DNA from: Burkholderiaceae bacterium | Lineage (GTDB): Bacteria > Pseudomonadota > Gammaproteobacteria > Burkholderiales > Burkholderiaceae_B | Direction: 5' to 3' | NCBI GenBank assembly: GCA_030158305.1 | Contig: JAOATE010000018.1 | Coordinates: 1 to 61,364, forward strand | Length of the DNA: 61,364 nt | Notes under the pieces: generated by a model | Seen by the model: only the letters and a program-made list of their open reading frames with translations | What the model was told of the DNA's origin: nothing | Database searches by the model: none | Program-made: the position numbers and the translations under genes | Shown here: positions 1-9,042 of the stretch, piece after piece | Layout: each line of letters begins with the position of its first letter | Position numbering within the stretch: position 1 is the first letter of the stretch

Positions 1-2
1 AC

Positions 3-914
3 AAATACGCCAACAACCTGCCTTTGACCCATCCGATGAATATTCGGGCCAAAGAAATGGCTGAAGCGATTCAAAAAGAAACGCAAGGTCGCGTAGAAAT
101 CCGAATTTTCCCAAGTAGCCAGCTCGGCTCCGATACCGACATGCTGAGTCAAGTCCGCAGCGGAGGGGTCGAATTTTTCACCTTGTCAGGCCTGATTTTG
201 GCCACACTCGTACCAGCATCCTCTATTACGGGTATTGGCTTTGCTTTTGGCAACTACAACGATGTATGGAAAGCGTTGGACGGCGATCTGGGTGCGCACG
301 TGCGTAAAGAGATCAACAAAGCCAACCTGGTTGTGATGGACAAGATCTGGGATAACGGTTTTAGACAGATCACCTCCTCGACCAAGCCGATTCAGACGGC
401 CGCTGACCTGAAGGGTTTCAAAATCCGCGTCCCGGTGTCGCCACTTTGGACCTCAATGTTTAAAGCCTTTGATTCAGCACCCGCCTCAATCAACTTTAAC
501 GAGGTTTACAGCGCGCTGCAGACAAAGATTGTCGACGGACAAGAAAATCCACTTGCGATTATCGATACGGCCAAGCTCAATGAAGTTCAAAAGTACTGCT
601 CACTGACAAACCATATGTGGGATGGATTTTGGTTCTTGGCAAACCGTCGTGCCTGGGAGCGCTTGCCTGAAAACCTGCGTGCCATCGTCGCGAAAAACAT
701 CAATGCTGCAGGCATGAAAGAGCGTGAAGACGTCGCTGGCATGAACGCTTCTCTGCAAAAAGGTTTGACAGAGAAAGGCATGGTCTTTAACCAAACGACG
801 CCTGACTCATTCCGTGACCGTCTGCGCGCAGGTGGTTTTTATTCAGAGTGGAAGGCTAAGCTCGGCAACGAAGCTTGGGCGATGCTCGAACGCTACAGCG
901 GTAAATTGGCCTAA
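3..914 (+). CDS. dctP: TRAP transporter substrate-binding protein DctP (5'-truncated by window edge)
   Basis: Periplasmic solute receptor of a TRAP transporter, which binds an organic acid and delivers it to a sodium-driven permease. The reading frame is open to the window edge, and the first visible residues are KYANNLPLTHPMN. About 25 residues, mainly the signal peptide, are therefore missing; 303 of roughly 330 are present. Family marks are THPMN near the start, KGFKIRVP at about 132-139 and the LQTKIVDGQENPL segment that lines the ligand pocket. The fused permease gene follows 126 bases downstream, separated by two hairpins. The family is certain. The ligand is not readable from sequence; C4-dicarboxylates or other carboxylic acids are typical. 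Confidence 0.95.
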   Translation, partial: KYANNLPLTHPMNIRAKEMAEAIQKETQGRVEIRIFPSSQLGSDTDMLSQVRSGGVEFFTLSGLILATLVPASSITGIGFAFGNYNDVWKALDGDLGAHVRKEINKANLVVMDKIWDNGFRQITSSTKPIQTAADLKGFKIRVPVSPLWTSMFKAFDSAPASINFNEVYSALQTKIVDGQENPLAIIDTAKLNEVQKYCSLTNHMWDGFWFLANRRAWERLPENLRAIVAKNINAAGMKEREDVAGMNASLQKGLTEKGMVFNQTTPDSFRDRLRAGGFYSEWKAKLGNEAWAMLERYSGKLA

Positions 915-921
915 ACATCGC

Positions 922-949
922 CACTTGATCCCTTGAAATGGATCAAGTG
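922..949 (+). repeat. Perfect 10-bp inverted repeat after dctP
   Basis: CACTTGATCC at 922-931 is matched perfectly by GGATCAAGTG at 940-949 around an 8-base loop, starting 8 bases after the dctP stop. It has no T-run. In the transcript it would be a stable hairpin just upstream of a second, terminator-like stem. A role in protecting the dctP message 3' end is inferred. Confidence 0.7.
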
Positions 950-958
950 CGTGAGGCC

Positions 959-989
959 CGGGCGCCCAGTTTGCGGCGCCCGATTTTTT
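959..989 (+). terminator. Intercistronic terminator or attenuator between dctP and dctQM
   Basis: GGGCGCC (960-966) pairs with GGCGCCC (975-981), followed by GATTTTTT. This is a GC-rich stem with a T-run, sited inside what is otherwise one transcription unit. It would allow partial termination, giving more receptor than permease. No second promoter was identified before 1040. Confidence 0.6.
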
Positions 990-1039
990 ACTGACGCAAC
1001 AATCAATTGATCAGTTGTTTTGCAATACCCGGAGCTTTC

Positions 1040-2878
1040 ATGACCACTCAAGCAGCGCCTCACTCAACACCAATGGTTTCAAGGCTTCTCAAGCCTCTTG
1101 AGTTTCTAAGCGCTGCTTTACTCGTGATCATCATCACCATGTTATTTGTGGGCGTGGTGGCTCGCTACGTTTTTTCCATTCCAATTGTCTGGATTGACGA
1201 AGTCGTATCGTTGTCTTTTTTATGGCTCGCCATGCTTGGCACCGCGATCGCCATGCACCGCAATGAGCACCTCAGGCTTAGTCTGTTTCTAGACATGATG
1301 CCAAAACGTATTCAAGGCTTTGTGCATGCACTGGCTTTAGTGGCCATTGCCGCGTTTTTATTAGCACTCATCAATCCAGCCATTATTTATGCGCAAGAAG
1401 AGTGGTTCGTTAAATCGCCCGCACTCAACATTCCCAATACCTATCGCGTATCAGCACTTGCCTTTGGGATTGTGGCGATGCTCGCGATTCTGGTGACCTA
1501 TGCCACGCAAACAGTCAGTCGCAGCAATCTTTTTGCAGCAGTGTTAGTTGTCAGCGCTGTGGCCGCTGCCTGTTGGCTGGGTTCTGCTTCACTGACAGAG
1601 CTCGGTCTCTACAACATCATATTTTTTCTTGTCATACTGGTGGCGCTTTGTTTGGTAGCCGGTGTGCCCATCGCCTTTTGCTTTGGACTGGGCGCCTTAA
1701 GTTACTTGGCATTTGCCACCAGCGTTCCTCTCATGGTCGTGATCGGCCGTATGGACGAAGGCATGTCGAGCCTGATTTTGGTTTCCGTTCCGATTTTTGT
1801 CCTGCTAGGGTGTGTCCTGGATGCCACCGGCATGGGTAAAGCGATTGTGGACTTTCTTGCGTCATTACTTGGCCACATCAAAGCCGGCATGTCTTACGTC
1901 TTGCTCGGTTCTCTTTTTATTGTTTCGGGCATTTCTGGCTCCAAGGTTTCAGATATGGCCACGATTGCGCCCGCCCTGTTTCCGGAAATGAAACGTCGTG
2001 GTCACAAACCGAAGGAAATGATTGCGTTGCTGGCCACCGGTGCCGCCATGGCCGATACCGTCCCTCCTAGCATCGTATTGATTGTGCTGGGTTCAGTTGC
2101 AGGAGTATCGATTGCGGGTCTTTTCCAAAGTGGCGTCGTCATCGCCATGGTCTTACTCGTCGCACTGGCAGTTTTAGCCCGCTGGAAAGCCCGTCACGAA
2201 ATCATGGATCAAGTGAGACGCTCAAGCGGCTCAGTCATCGGCCGTGCCCTGTTAATTGCGGCTCCAGCGCTTGTGCTGCCATTTTTAATTCGTAGCGCGG
2301 TGGGCGGCGGTGTCGCAACGGCTACAGAAGTCTCAACCATTGCTGTTCTCTATGCCATGATCATCGGTCAGGTGCTGTACGGCGGTCTGGGATGGCGCAA
2401 AATTTACAACATGTTGGTAGAAACTGCTGCGCTCAGCGGCGCTATTCTGCTCATCCTCGGCACAGCCTCGGCGATGGCTTGGGCCATCACCCAAAGCGGC
2501 GTGGTGCAAAGCCTTTCGCAGTTTCTCACAACGCTCCCGGGCGGTGTAGTGAGTTTTATGATTGTGACGATTCTGATATTTTTGATTTTGGGTTGCTTGC
2601 TTGAAGGGCTACCCGCGATTTTGATCTTGGCGCCCATCATGTTTCCAATCGCGCGCAAGCTCGGCATTCATGACATTCATTACTCCATGGTGGTGGTGAC
2701 TGCGATGAATATCGGTCTGATGATGCCCCCCATTGGAGTCGGATTTTTTGTAGCGTGCCGTATTGGAAACACCTCACCAGATGAAGTCATGGGTGCCATT
2801 TGGCCATATATTCTGGCACTCATCGCGGGTCTTGTTTTGATTGCAGCAGTGCCGTGGTTCTCAACCGTGGCACTCTAG
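1040..2878 (+). CDS. TRAP transporter fused permease DctQM
   Basis: Inner-membrane part of the TRAP transporter, with the small (DctQ) and large (DctM) subunits fused into 612 residues. Residues about 1-160 form the four-helix DctQ unit, with the typical segment IPIVWIDEVV. After a linking helix, residues from about 180 form DctM, including SGISGSKVSDMATIAP and AAMADTVPPS loops. I chose ATG 1040 because GGAG at 1031-1034 sits at good spacing; an upstream TTG at 1007 in the same frame has no comparable site. It belongs with the preceding dctP. DctQM fusions are common in this family, so the fusion is not itself odd. Cargo is unknown. Confidence 0.93.
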   Translation: MTTQAAPHSTPMVSRLLKPLEFLSAALLVIIITMLFVGVVARYVFSIPIVWIDEVVSLSFLWLAMLGTAIAMHRNEHLRLSLFLDMMPKRIQGFVHALALVAIAAFLLALINPAIIYAQEEWFVKSPALNIPNTYRVSALAFGIVAMLAILVTYATQTVSRSNLFAAVLVVSAVAAACWLGSASLTELGLYNIIFFLVILVALCLVAGVPIAFCFGLGALSYLAFATSVPLMVVIGRMDEGMSSLILVSVPIFVLLGCVLDATGMGKAIVDFLASLLGHIKAGMSYVLLGSLFIVSGISGSKVSDMATIAPALFPEMKRRGHKPKEMIALLATGAAMADTVPPSIVLIVLGSVAGVSIAGLFQSGVVIAMVLLVALAVLARWKARHEIMDQVRRSSGSVIGRALLIAAPALVLPFLIRSAVGGGVATATEVSTIAVLYAMIIGQVLYGGLGWRKIYNMLVETAALSGAILLILGTASAMAWAITQSGVVQSLSQFLTTLPGGVVSFMIVTILIFLILGCLLEGLPAILILAPIMFPIARKLGIHDIHYSMVVVTAMNIGLMMPPIGVGFFVACRIGNTSPDEVMGAIWPYILALIAGLVLIAAVPWFSTVAL

Positions 2879-2898
2879 AGTGACGCGGTACATCGCGT

Positions 2899-2933
2899 AA
2901 AAACGGCTGCCAAATTTTGGCAGCCGTTTTTTT
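2899..2933. terminator. Bidirectional rho-independent terminator
   Basis: CGGCTGCCAA (2904-2913) pairs with TTGGCAGCCG (2917-2926). Seven T follow on the plus strand and five A precede on the plus strand, which are T on minus. It can end both the dctQM transcript and the convergent aceE-aceF-lpdA transcript, whose last stop lies 36 bases away. Confidence 0.9.
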
Positions 2934-2968
2934 ACTGAGGCCGATGCCAACAGGCCCAATGGACAGAT

Positions 2969-4771
2969 TTACTTTTTACGCACCGGTGGCAAATCCGTGC
3001 AATGACCCTCAGCGGCTTCGGCAGCAAGACCAATCGACTCACCCAACGTTGGGTGCGGATGAATGGTTTTACCGATATCTACCGCATCAGCGCCCATTTC
3101 AATGGCCAGCGCCACCTCACCAATCAGATCACCTGCATGCGTTCCAACAATACCGCCGCCCAAGATCTTGTGCGTGGTGGCGTCAAATAAAAGCTTGGTA
3201 AAGCCCTCATCCCGGCCATTCGCAATCGCACGACCAGAAGCCGCCCAAGGAAACACGCCCTTGGTCACAGCAATGCCCTCTTGTTTGGCTTGATCTTCAG
3301 TCAATCCTACCCAAGCAATTTCAGGATCGGTATAGGCAACAGATGGAATGACCCGCGCATCAAAGAAGCTCTTTTGACCGGCTGCGGCCTCTGCAGCCAC
3401 GTGCCCCTCATGCACGGCTTTGTGCGCCAACATTGGCTGACCCACAATATCGCCAATCGCGAAAATATTGGGTACGTTGGTGCGCATCTGGCGATCGACT
3501 TCGATAAAGCCCCGGTCAGTCACGGCAACACCTGCCCGCTCCGCACTGATTTTTTTACCATTTGGGGTACGACCGACTGCCTGCAACACCAAGTCGTAGC
3601 GCTGCGGCTCTTTAGGCGCACCCTCACCCTCAAAGGTGACGTAAATACCATCCTTTTTGGCCACGGCTGCGACTGTTTTAGTCTTTAGCATGAGGTTGTC
3701 AAAGCGATGAGCGTTAAATTTTTGCCAGACTTTGACGAGGTCGCGATCTGCGCCCTGCATCAAACCGTCCTGCATCTCAACCACATCAAGACGTGAGCCC
3801 AATGCAGAATAGACAGTGCCCATTTCAAGGCCGATAATTCCACCGCCGACAATCAGCATTTTCTTTGGAATGCTGCGCAAAAGCAGCGCGCCTGTGGAGT
3901 CCACGACACGCTCGTCGTCAGGCATAAAGGGGAGTTTCACAGACTGACTACCGGCAGCGATGATCGCCTGTCCGAAAGCAATCGTCTGAACGCCCTTGTC
4001 AGTCTTGACGCTCAAATGATTGGCAGTCAAAAACTCGCCCAAACCCTGAATCACAGTCACTTTTCGCGCCTTGGCCATACCCGCCAAACCGCCTGTCAGC
4101 TTGCCAATCACACCGTCTTTAAAGGCACGAAGCTTATCGAGATCAATTTTGGGCTTGGCAAAAGAAATGCCATGCGCCTCAAGCGCCTGCGCTTCTTCGA
4201 GGACAGCTGCAGTATGTAATAGAGCTTTGGACGGAATGCAGCCAACGTTGAGGCATACACCACCAAGCGTTGCATAACGTTCGACCAGCACCACATTCAG
4301 ACCAAGGTCCGCTGCGCGAAAGGCGGCTGAATAACCACCAGGACCTGCACCCAGCACGAGTAAATCGCATTGAATATCCACTTTTCCAGCGAAGCTTGCG
4401 ACAGCGGGCAGCGTGGCGGCAGGGGCAATCAGGGCTGCAGGAGCGACCGGAGTCTCTACGCTCGCGGGGGCTGAAGCAACCGCGCTCGCAGTTTCGGAAA
4501 CAGCAGGCGCAGAAGAGGGAGCCGTTGCAGCACCTGCTTCCATTTTCATGATCGCAGAGCCTTGCTTGACCTTGTCGCCTACTTTGACAGAGATACTTTT
4601 GATCACACCCGCTTGCGCGCTTGGAATCTCCATGGAGGCCTTATCGGACTCGACGGTAATCAAGCTTTGATCCGCCCGAACCGCGTCTCCAACTTTGACC
4701 AAGATCTCAATAACTTCTACGGTATCAAAATCGCCGATATCCGGAATGACCACATCAATTTGATTGCTCAT
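2969..4771 (-). CDS. lpdA: Dihydrolipoyl dehydrogenase (PDH E3) with N-terminal lipoyl domain
   Basis: E3 of the pyruvate dehydrogenase complex: it reoxidises dihydrolipoamide and passes electrons through FAD to NAD+. It has 600 residues, against about 475 for a plain E3, because of an extra lipoyl domain (1-78, lipoylated Lys44 in ESDKA) and an Ala/Pro-rich swinging linker (about 80-125). FAD-binding GAGPGG is near 141, the redox pair is Cys173/Cys178 in CLNVGC, and the C-terminal catalytic His573-Glu578 lies in HPTLGE. It is third in aceE-aceF-lpdA, 9 bases after aceF. Lipoyl-bearing E3 is known in Neisseria and several betaproteobacteria. Its lipoyl domain is strikingly like that of the neighbouring E2. 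Confidence 0.97.
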   Translation of the reverse strand: MSNQIDVVIPDIGDFDTVEVIEILVKVGDAVRADQSLITVESDKASMEIPSAQAGVIKSISVKVGDKVKQGSAIMKMEAGAATAPSSAPAVSETASAVASAPASVETPVAPAALIAPAATLPAVASFAGKVDIQCDLLVLGAGPGGYSAAFRAADLGLNVVLVERYATLGGVCLNVGCIPSKALLHTAAVLEEAQALEAHGISFAKPKIDLDKLRAFKDGVIGKLTGGLAGMAKARKVTVIQGLGEFLTANHLSVKTDKGVQTIAFGQAIIAAGSQSVKLPFMPDDERVVDSTGALLLRSIPKKMLIVGGGIIGLEMGTVYSALGSRLDVVEMQDGLMQGADRDLVKVWQKFNAHRFDNLMLKTKTVAAVAKKDGIYVTFEGEGAPKEPQRYDLVLQAVGRTPNGKKISAERAGVAVTDRGFIEVDRQMRTNVPNIFAIGDIVGQPMLAHKAVHEGHVAAEAAAGQKSFFDARVIPSVAYTDPEIAWVGLTEDQAKQEGIAVTKGVFPWAASGRAIANGRDEGFTKLLFDATTHKILGGGIVGTHAGDLIGEVALAIEMGADAVDIGKTIHPHPTLGESIGLAAEAAEGHCTDLPPVRKK

Positions 4772-4780
4772 GGCAACTCC

Positions 4781-6130
4781 TTAAAGCGCGATACGACGGA
4801 AATCCGCCAGGAGGCTGCCAAGATAGGCATTAAAACGCGCCGCAGCTGCGCCATCAATCACGCGATGATCATATGAAAGCGAAAGCGGCAACGTCAGCTG
4901 AGGCACAAAGGTTTGGCCATCCCAGACAGGCTTCATATAAGAACGGGACACGCCCAAAATCGCGAGCTCAGGTGCGTTAATGATAGGCGTGAAGTGCGTA
5001 CCACCGATCCCGCCCAGAGATGAAATTGAAAAACAACCGCCTTGCATCTCGGCTGGAGACAATTTACCGTCACGGGCTTTCTTGGCGAGCTCGCTGCTTT
5101 CATTTGCAAGCTCAATGATGCCTTTTTTATCTGCATCGCGGATGACTGGTACGACAAGACCGTTTGGTGTGTCTGCAGCAAAACCGATATGGAAATATTG
5201 CTTCATGATCAGCTGATCGCCGTCAATCGAGGCATTGAACTCAGGGAATTTCTTGAGCGCAGCCACGCAAGCCTTGATCAGAAATGCAAGCATCGTGACC
5301 TTGACGCCGGACTTTTCATTTTCTTTGTTGAGCGTCACACGCAGGGCTTCGAGCTCAGTGATATTCGCTTCGTCATTGTTGGTGACGTGCGGAATCATGA
5401 CCCAATTACGGTGCAAATTCGCACCAGAAATTTTCTTGATCCGTGACAATGGCTTAGGCGTGACTTCACCAAATTTTGTAAAGTCAATTTTGGGCCAAGG
5501 CAAGAGATCCAGCCCACCCATAGAGGCACCTGATGAGGCGTTTGTGGCAACACCTGCCCCGCCGGCCAAAGCCTGTTTCACAAAGCTCTGGACATCCTCT
5601 TGCAAGATGCGCTGCTTGGGGCCTGTACCCGCCACAAGATTTAAATCAACACCTAATTCTCTTGCAAACTTGCGCACTGACGGTGAGGCATGTGCCATCC
5701 CGGCTGTTGATACTGGCATTTCTAACTTGCCTGCTGTGGGAGCTTGAACCGGTGTCGTTGTCACTGCAGGCACAGCCGGAGCAGACGCGGCGACAGGCGC
5801 AGGAGTCGCAATGGGCGCGGGTGTGGGCACCGGTGCAGAAACGGGTGCTGAAGGCGTGGCAGCGGGTGCGGAAGCGGCCGCTGATGCTGCCGCAGCATCA
5901 ACATGCAACATGACACTACCTTGTTTAACCTTGTCGCCTACTTTGACATCAATCGACTTGACCACTCCACCAATAGAGGTGGGGATTTCCATCGAGGCTT
6001 TGTCCGACTCCACAGTGATCAGGCTTTGTTCTGCCTTGACTGTATCACCGACTTTCACCAGAATCTCAATCACTTCGACGGTGTCAAAGTCCCCGATGTC
6101 TGGCACTTGAATGGCTGTAACGTTGCTCAT
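4781..6130 (-). CDS. aceF: Pyruvate dehydrogenase E2, dihydrolipoyl acetyltransferase
   Basis: Core of the PDH complex, transferring the acetyl group from lipoamide to CoA. The protein is 449 residues from ATG 6130, which has AAAGAG upstream; a TTG at 6148 would overlap aceE and is less likely. Domains in order are one lipoyl domain (1-78, Lys44), a long Ala/Pro linker, a peripheral-subunit-binding domain (from ASPSVRKFARELGV), and the acetyltransferase domain ending in DHRVIDG with catalytic His422. One lipoyl domain makes it shorter than the three-lipoyl E. coli E2, which fits the extra lipoyl domain on E3 next door. It is cotranscribed with aceE, 14 bases downstream. Confidence 0.97.
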   Translation of the reverse strand: MSNVTAIQVPDIGDFDTVEVIEILVKVGDTVKAEQSLITVESDKASMEIPTSIGGVVKSIDVKVGDKVKQGSVMLHVDAAAASAAASAPAATPSAPVSAPVPTPAPIATPAPVAASAPAVPAVTTTPVQAPTAGKLEMPVSTAGMAHASPSVRKFARELGVDLNLVAGTGPKQRILQEDVQSFVKQALAGGAGVATNASSGASMGGLDLLPWPKIDFTKFGEVTPKPLSRIKKISGANLHRNWVMIPHVTNNDEANITELEALRVTLNKENEKSGVKVTMLAFLIKACVAALKKFPEFNASIDGDQLIMKQYFHIGFAADTPNGLVVPVIRDADKKGIIELANESSELAKKARDGKLSPAEMQGGCFSISSLGGIGGTHFTPIINAPELAILGVSRSYMKPVWDGQTFVPQLTLPLSLSYDHRVIDGAAAARFNAYLGSLLADFRRIAL

Positions 6131-6144
6131 AGCGGATCTCTTTA

Positions 6145-8844
6145 TCAAGCGTACTGGGGATTGGCTTTGTTGGGATCAATGCCATATTTCTTGATGGCAG
6201 CGGCCACTTGACTCACAGGAACGGTTCCCTCATCAGCCAGCGCACGTAGGGTTGCCAACACGACAAAATGACGGTCCACCTCAAAGTGCTCTCGCAATTT
6301 GGAACGGAAATCCGAGCGACCAAAACCATCCGTGCCCAAGACTTTGTAATCGCGACCGCGCGGCATGAAGGGACGAACCTGATCAGCGAACAGTTTCATA
6401 TAGTCTGTCGATGCGATGATCGGACCTTCTGTTTTTTCAAGCAAGCTCGATACAAAAGGTGTTTTGGATTTGCCCGTTGGGTGCAGCATGTTGTGACGCT
6501 CGCAATCCAAACCATCGCGGCGCAACTCAGTAAAGCTGGTCACACTCCAGATGTCTGCAGAAACGCCCCAGTCTTTCTCGAGCAAGTCTGCGGCAGCCAT
6601 GACCTCACGCAAAATCGTGCCTGAACCCAACAGCTGAGCGCGGAGCTTATTTTTACCGCCTTTTTTGAGACGATACATTCCGCGAATGATGCCTTGCTCA
6701 TCGCCTTTGCTCAAACCAGGCTGAGCATAGTTCTCATTCATCACCGTCAGGTAAAAGAACACGTTTTCCTGATCTTCGACCATCCGCTTTAAGCCATGCT
6801 GGATGATGACCGCGAGTTCATGCGCAAAGGTGGGGTCGTAAGAGACGCAGTTGGGAATCGTCGAGGAAAAAATATGGCTATGACCGTCTTCGTGCTGGAG
6901 CCCCTCACCGTTGAGTGTGGTACGACCTGCCGTGCCGCCGAGCAAAAAGCCTCGCGCCTGCATATCACCCGCAGCCCATGCCAAATCACCCACTCGCTGG
7001 AAACCAAACATCGAGTAATAAATATAGAACGGGATCATGATGCGGTTATTAGTCGAGTACGACGTTGCCGCCGCAATCCACGAGCTAAATGCACCAGCCT
7101 CGTTAATCCCCTCTTGGAGAAGCTGACCATCAGAAGACTCGCGGTAATACATCACCTGGTCTTTATCGACAGGCGTGTACTTTTGGCCTTCGGGTGCGTA
7201 GATGCCGATCTGCCGGAACAGACCTTCCATACCAAAGGTACGCGACTCATCCGCCAAAATCGGCACAACGCGAGGTCCGAGATCCTTGTCGCGTAGCACT
7301 TGATTAAGCACTCGAACAAACGCTTGAGTCGTGGAAATCTCTCGACCCTCTGCTGTAGGATCAAGAACCGGACGAAACACTTCAAGAGCAGGCGCTTTCA
7401 GCGTTTCATCCGCACGTGTTCGGCGCTTGGGTAAGTAACCGCCCAGCGCTTTACGACGCTCGTGCAAGTACATCATTTCAGGTGAATCTTCGGCTGGCTT
7501 GAAGTAAGGAACTTCTTCAATCTTGCTATCAGGAATTGGGATGTTGTAGCGATCACGGAACTCGCGGATCGTATCTGTGTCGAGTTTCTTTTGCTGATGT
7601 GAAGGATTTTTTGCCTGCACAACATGACCTACGCCGTAACCTTTAATTGTCTTGGCTAAGATAACAGTGGGTTGGCCCGTGTGCTTGGTCGCAGCGGAGA
7701 AAGCTGCGTAGACCTTATGGGGATCGTGACCACCACGATTCAAGCGCCAAACATCTTCGTCGCTCATGCGCGACACCATTTCCAACAGCTTGGGATGCTT
7801 GCCAAAGAAATGTTCGCGGACAAATTTACCGTCATTTGCTTTGTAGGCCTGATACTCGCCATCAACGGTCTCCTCCATGATCTTGCGAAGGATGCCTTCC
7901 TTGTCGCTTGCCAACAGAGGATCCCAATATCCTCCCCAGATCATCTTGATGACATTCCAGCCACTGCCACGGAAATCACCCTCGAGCTCTTGAATAATCT
8001 TTCCGTTGCCACGCACAGGTCCATCTAGACGCTGCAAGTTGCAGTTAATGACAAAAATCAAATTGTCGAGTTTTTCACGTGCCGCCAGGCTGATTGCGCC
8101 CAATGACTCGGGCTCATCCATCTCGCCATCGCCGCAGAACACCCAGACCTTACGCTGACTCGTATCGGCAATCCCGCGTGCATGCAGGTACTTTAAGAAA
8201 CGCGCCTGATAAATCGCCATCAAAGGACCTAAGCCCATCGAAACTGTTGGAAATTGCCAAAACTCTGGCATCAACTTAGGGTGCGGATAAGACGACAGCC
8301 CCTTTCCACCGACTTCTTGGCGGAAATGATCCAGCTGGTCTTCAGTCAAACGACCTTCAAGGTAAGCCCGTCCATACACACCAGGTGAGGAATGTCCCTG
8401 AAAGTAAACCAAGTCACCGCCCCGCTCAGGCGTATCAGCATGCCAGAAATGGTTTTGACCACAACCAATCATTGTGGCCAATGAGGCGAAAGAAGCAATG
8501 TGACCGCCAAGGTCTCCGCCGTCGGGAGGATTGTGCTTGTTGGCCTTGACAACCATCGCCATCGCATTCCAGCGAATGATGCTGCGGATACGCGCCTCAA
8601 GCTCCAAATTGCCTGGCTGAGTCGGCTCAAGCCCAACAGGGATGGTGTTGAGATAGGCTGTATTGGGAGAAAAGGGGATGTGCGCACCAGAGCGGCGCGC
8701 TAAATCTGTCAGACGTTCTAAAAGGTAATGTGCACGGTCTGGACCCTCACGGTCCAACACTGCTGCCAAAGCATCTAGCCATTCTTGTGTTTCCAGCGAA
8801 TCGACGTCGTTCGCGGCATTGAAACCGGCAGCTTGTGGTGCCAT
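6145..8844 (-). CDS. aceE: Pyruvate dehydrogenase E1, homodimeric type
   Basis: Thiamine-diphosphate-dependent decarboxylase that feeds the acetyl group of pyruvate to the E2 lipoyl arm. The protein is 899 residues from ATG 8844, in line with the 887-residue E. coli AceE. CAGGAG lies just before this ATG, so the upstream in-frame start at 8910 is rejected. The ThDP/Mg signature begins at GDGEMDEPES and ends about 30 residues later at INCN. WHADTPERGGD and NPSHQQKKLD-type segments are typical of the homodimeric enzyme. It is first gene of the operon, with a good promoter at 8909-8937. It is divergent from a sensor kinase gene, which may or may not regulate it. Confidence 0.98.
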   Translation of the reverse strand: MAPQAAGFNAANDVDSLETQEWLDALAAVLDREGPDRAHYLLERLTDLARRSGAHIPFSPNTAYLNTIPVGLEPTQPGNLELEARIRSIIRWNAMAMVVKANKHNPPDGGDLGGHIASFASLATMIGCGQNHFWHADTPERGGDLVYFQGHSSPGVYGRAYLEGRLTEDQLDHFRQEVGGKGLSSYPHPKLMPEFWQFPTVSMGLGPLMAIYQARFLKYLHARGIADTSQRKVWVFCGDGEMDEPESLGAISLAAREKLDNLIFVINCNLQRLDGPVRGNGKIIQELEGDFRGSGWNVIKMIWGGYWDPLLASDKEGILRKIMEETVDGEYQAYKANDGKFVREHFFGKHPKLLEMVSRMSDEDVWRLNRGGHDPHKVYAAFSAATKHTGQPTVILAKTIKGYGVGHVVQAKNPSHQQKKLDTDTIREFRDRYNIPIPDSKIEEVPYFKPAEDSPEMMYLHERRKALGGYLPKRRTRADETLKAPALEVFRPVLDPTAEGREISTTQAFVRVLNQVLRDKDLGPRVVPILADESRTFGMEGLFRQIGIYAPEGQKYTPVDKDQVMYYRESSDGQLLQEGINEAGAFSSWIAAATSYSTNNRIMIPFYIYYSMFGFQRVGDLAWAAGDMQARGFLLGGTAGRTTLNGEGLQHEDGHSHIFSSTIPNCVSYDPTFAHELAVIIQHGLKRMVEDQENVFFYLTVMNENYAQPGLSKGDEQGIIRGMYRLKKGGKNKLRAQLLGSGTILREVMAAADLLEKDWGVSADIWSVTSFTELRRDGLDCERHNMLHPTGKSKTPFVSSLLEKTEGPIIASTDYMKLFADQVRPFMPRGRDYKVLGTDGFGRSDFRSKLREHFEVDRHFVVLATLRALADEGTVPVSQVAAAIKKYGIDPNKANPQYA

Positions 8845-8908
8845 GTGAATCTCCTGATCCTTGGGTTCTTTGATGTAAGAGCCTAACTGTTTTTTGGGTA
8901 TTTGCCGC

Positions 8909-8937
8909 ATTCTATGGACATCTATTCATCACGGCAA
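8909..8937 (-). promoter_or_regulatory. Predicted sigma-70 promoter of aceE-aceF-lpdA
   Basis: On the minus strand TTGCCG (8937-8932) is followed after exactly 17 bases by TAGAAT (8914-8909). The aceE start lies about 65 bases further downstream. Both hexamers are one or two changes from consensus and the spacing is ideal. No PdhR-like operator was recognised. Confidence 0.6.
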
Positions 8938-9042
8938 CAAAAATTTCATAAGGCGGGACGTATTTTCATATCGTGAAATGAACAATGAGGTTTTGGTGAC
9001 ATAACCTGACTAAAATGCGCTATTCGTCAATTTACGTGAAAC

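Noticed and set aside
3281-3688. 135-codon plus-strand frame opposite lpdA
   Set aside because: Antisense shadow of a well-supported gene with clear E3 motifs, no ribosome site, low-quality composition.
5235-5747. 170-codon plus-strand frame opposite aceF
   Set aside because: Mirror of the Ala/Pro linker and acetyltransferase coding strand. No family resemblance, no start signals.
6796-7296. 166-codon plus-strand frame opposite aceE
   Set aside because: Same reason: antisense to a gene with full family length and motifs.
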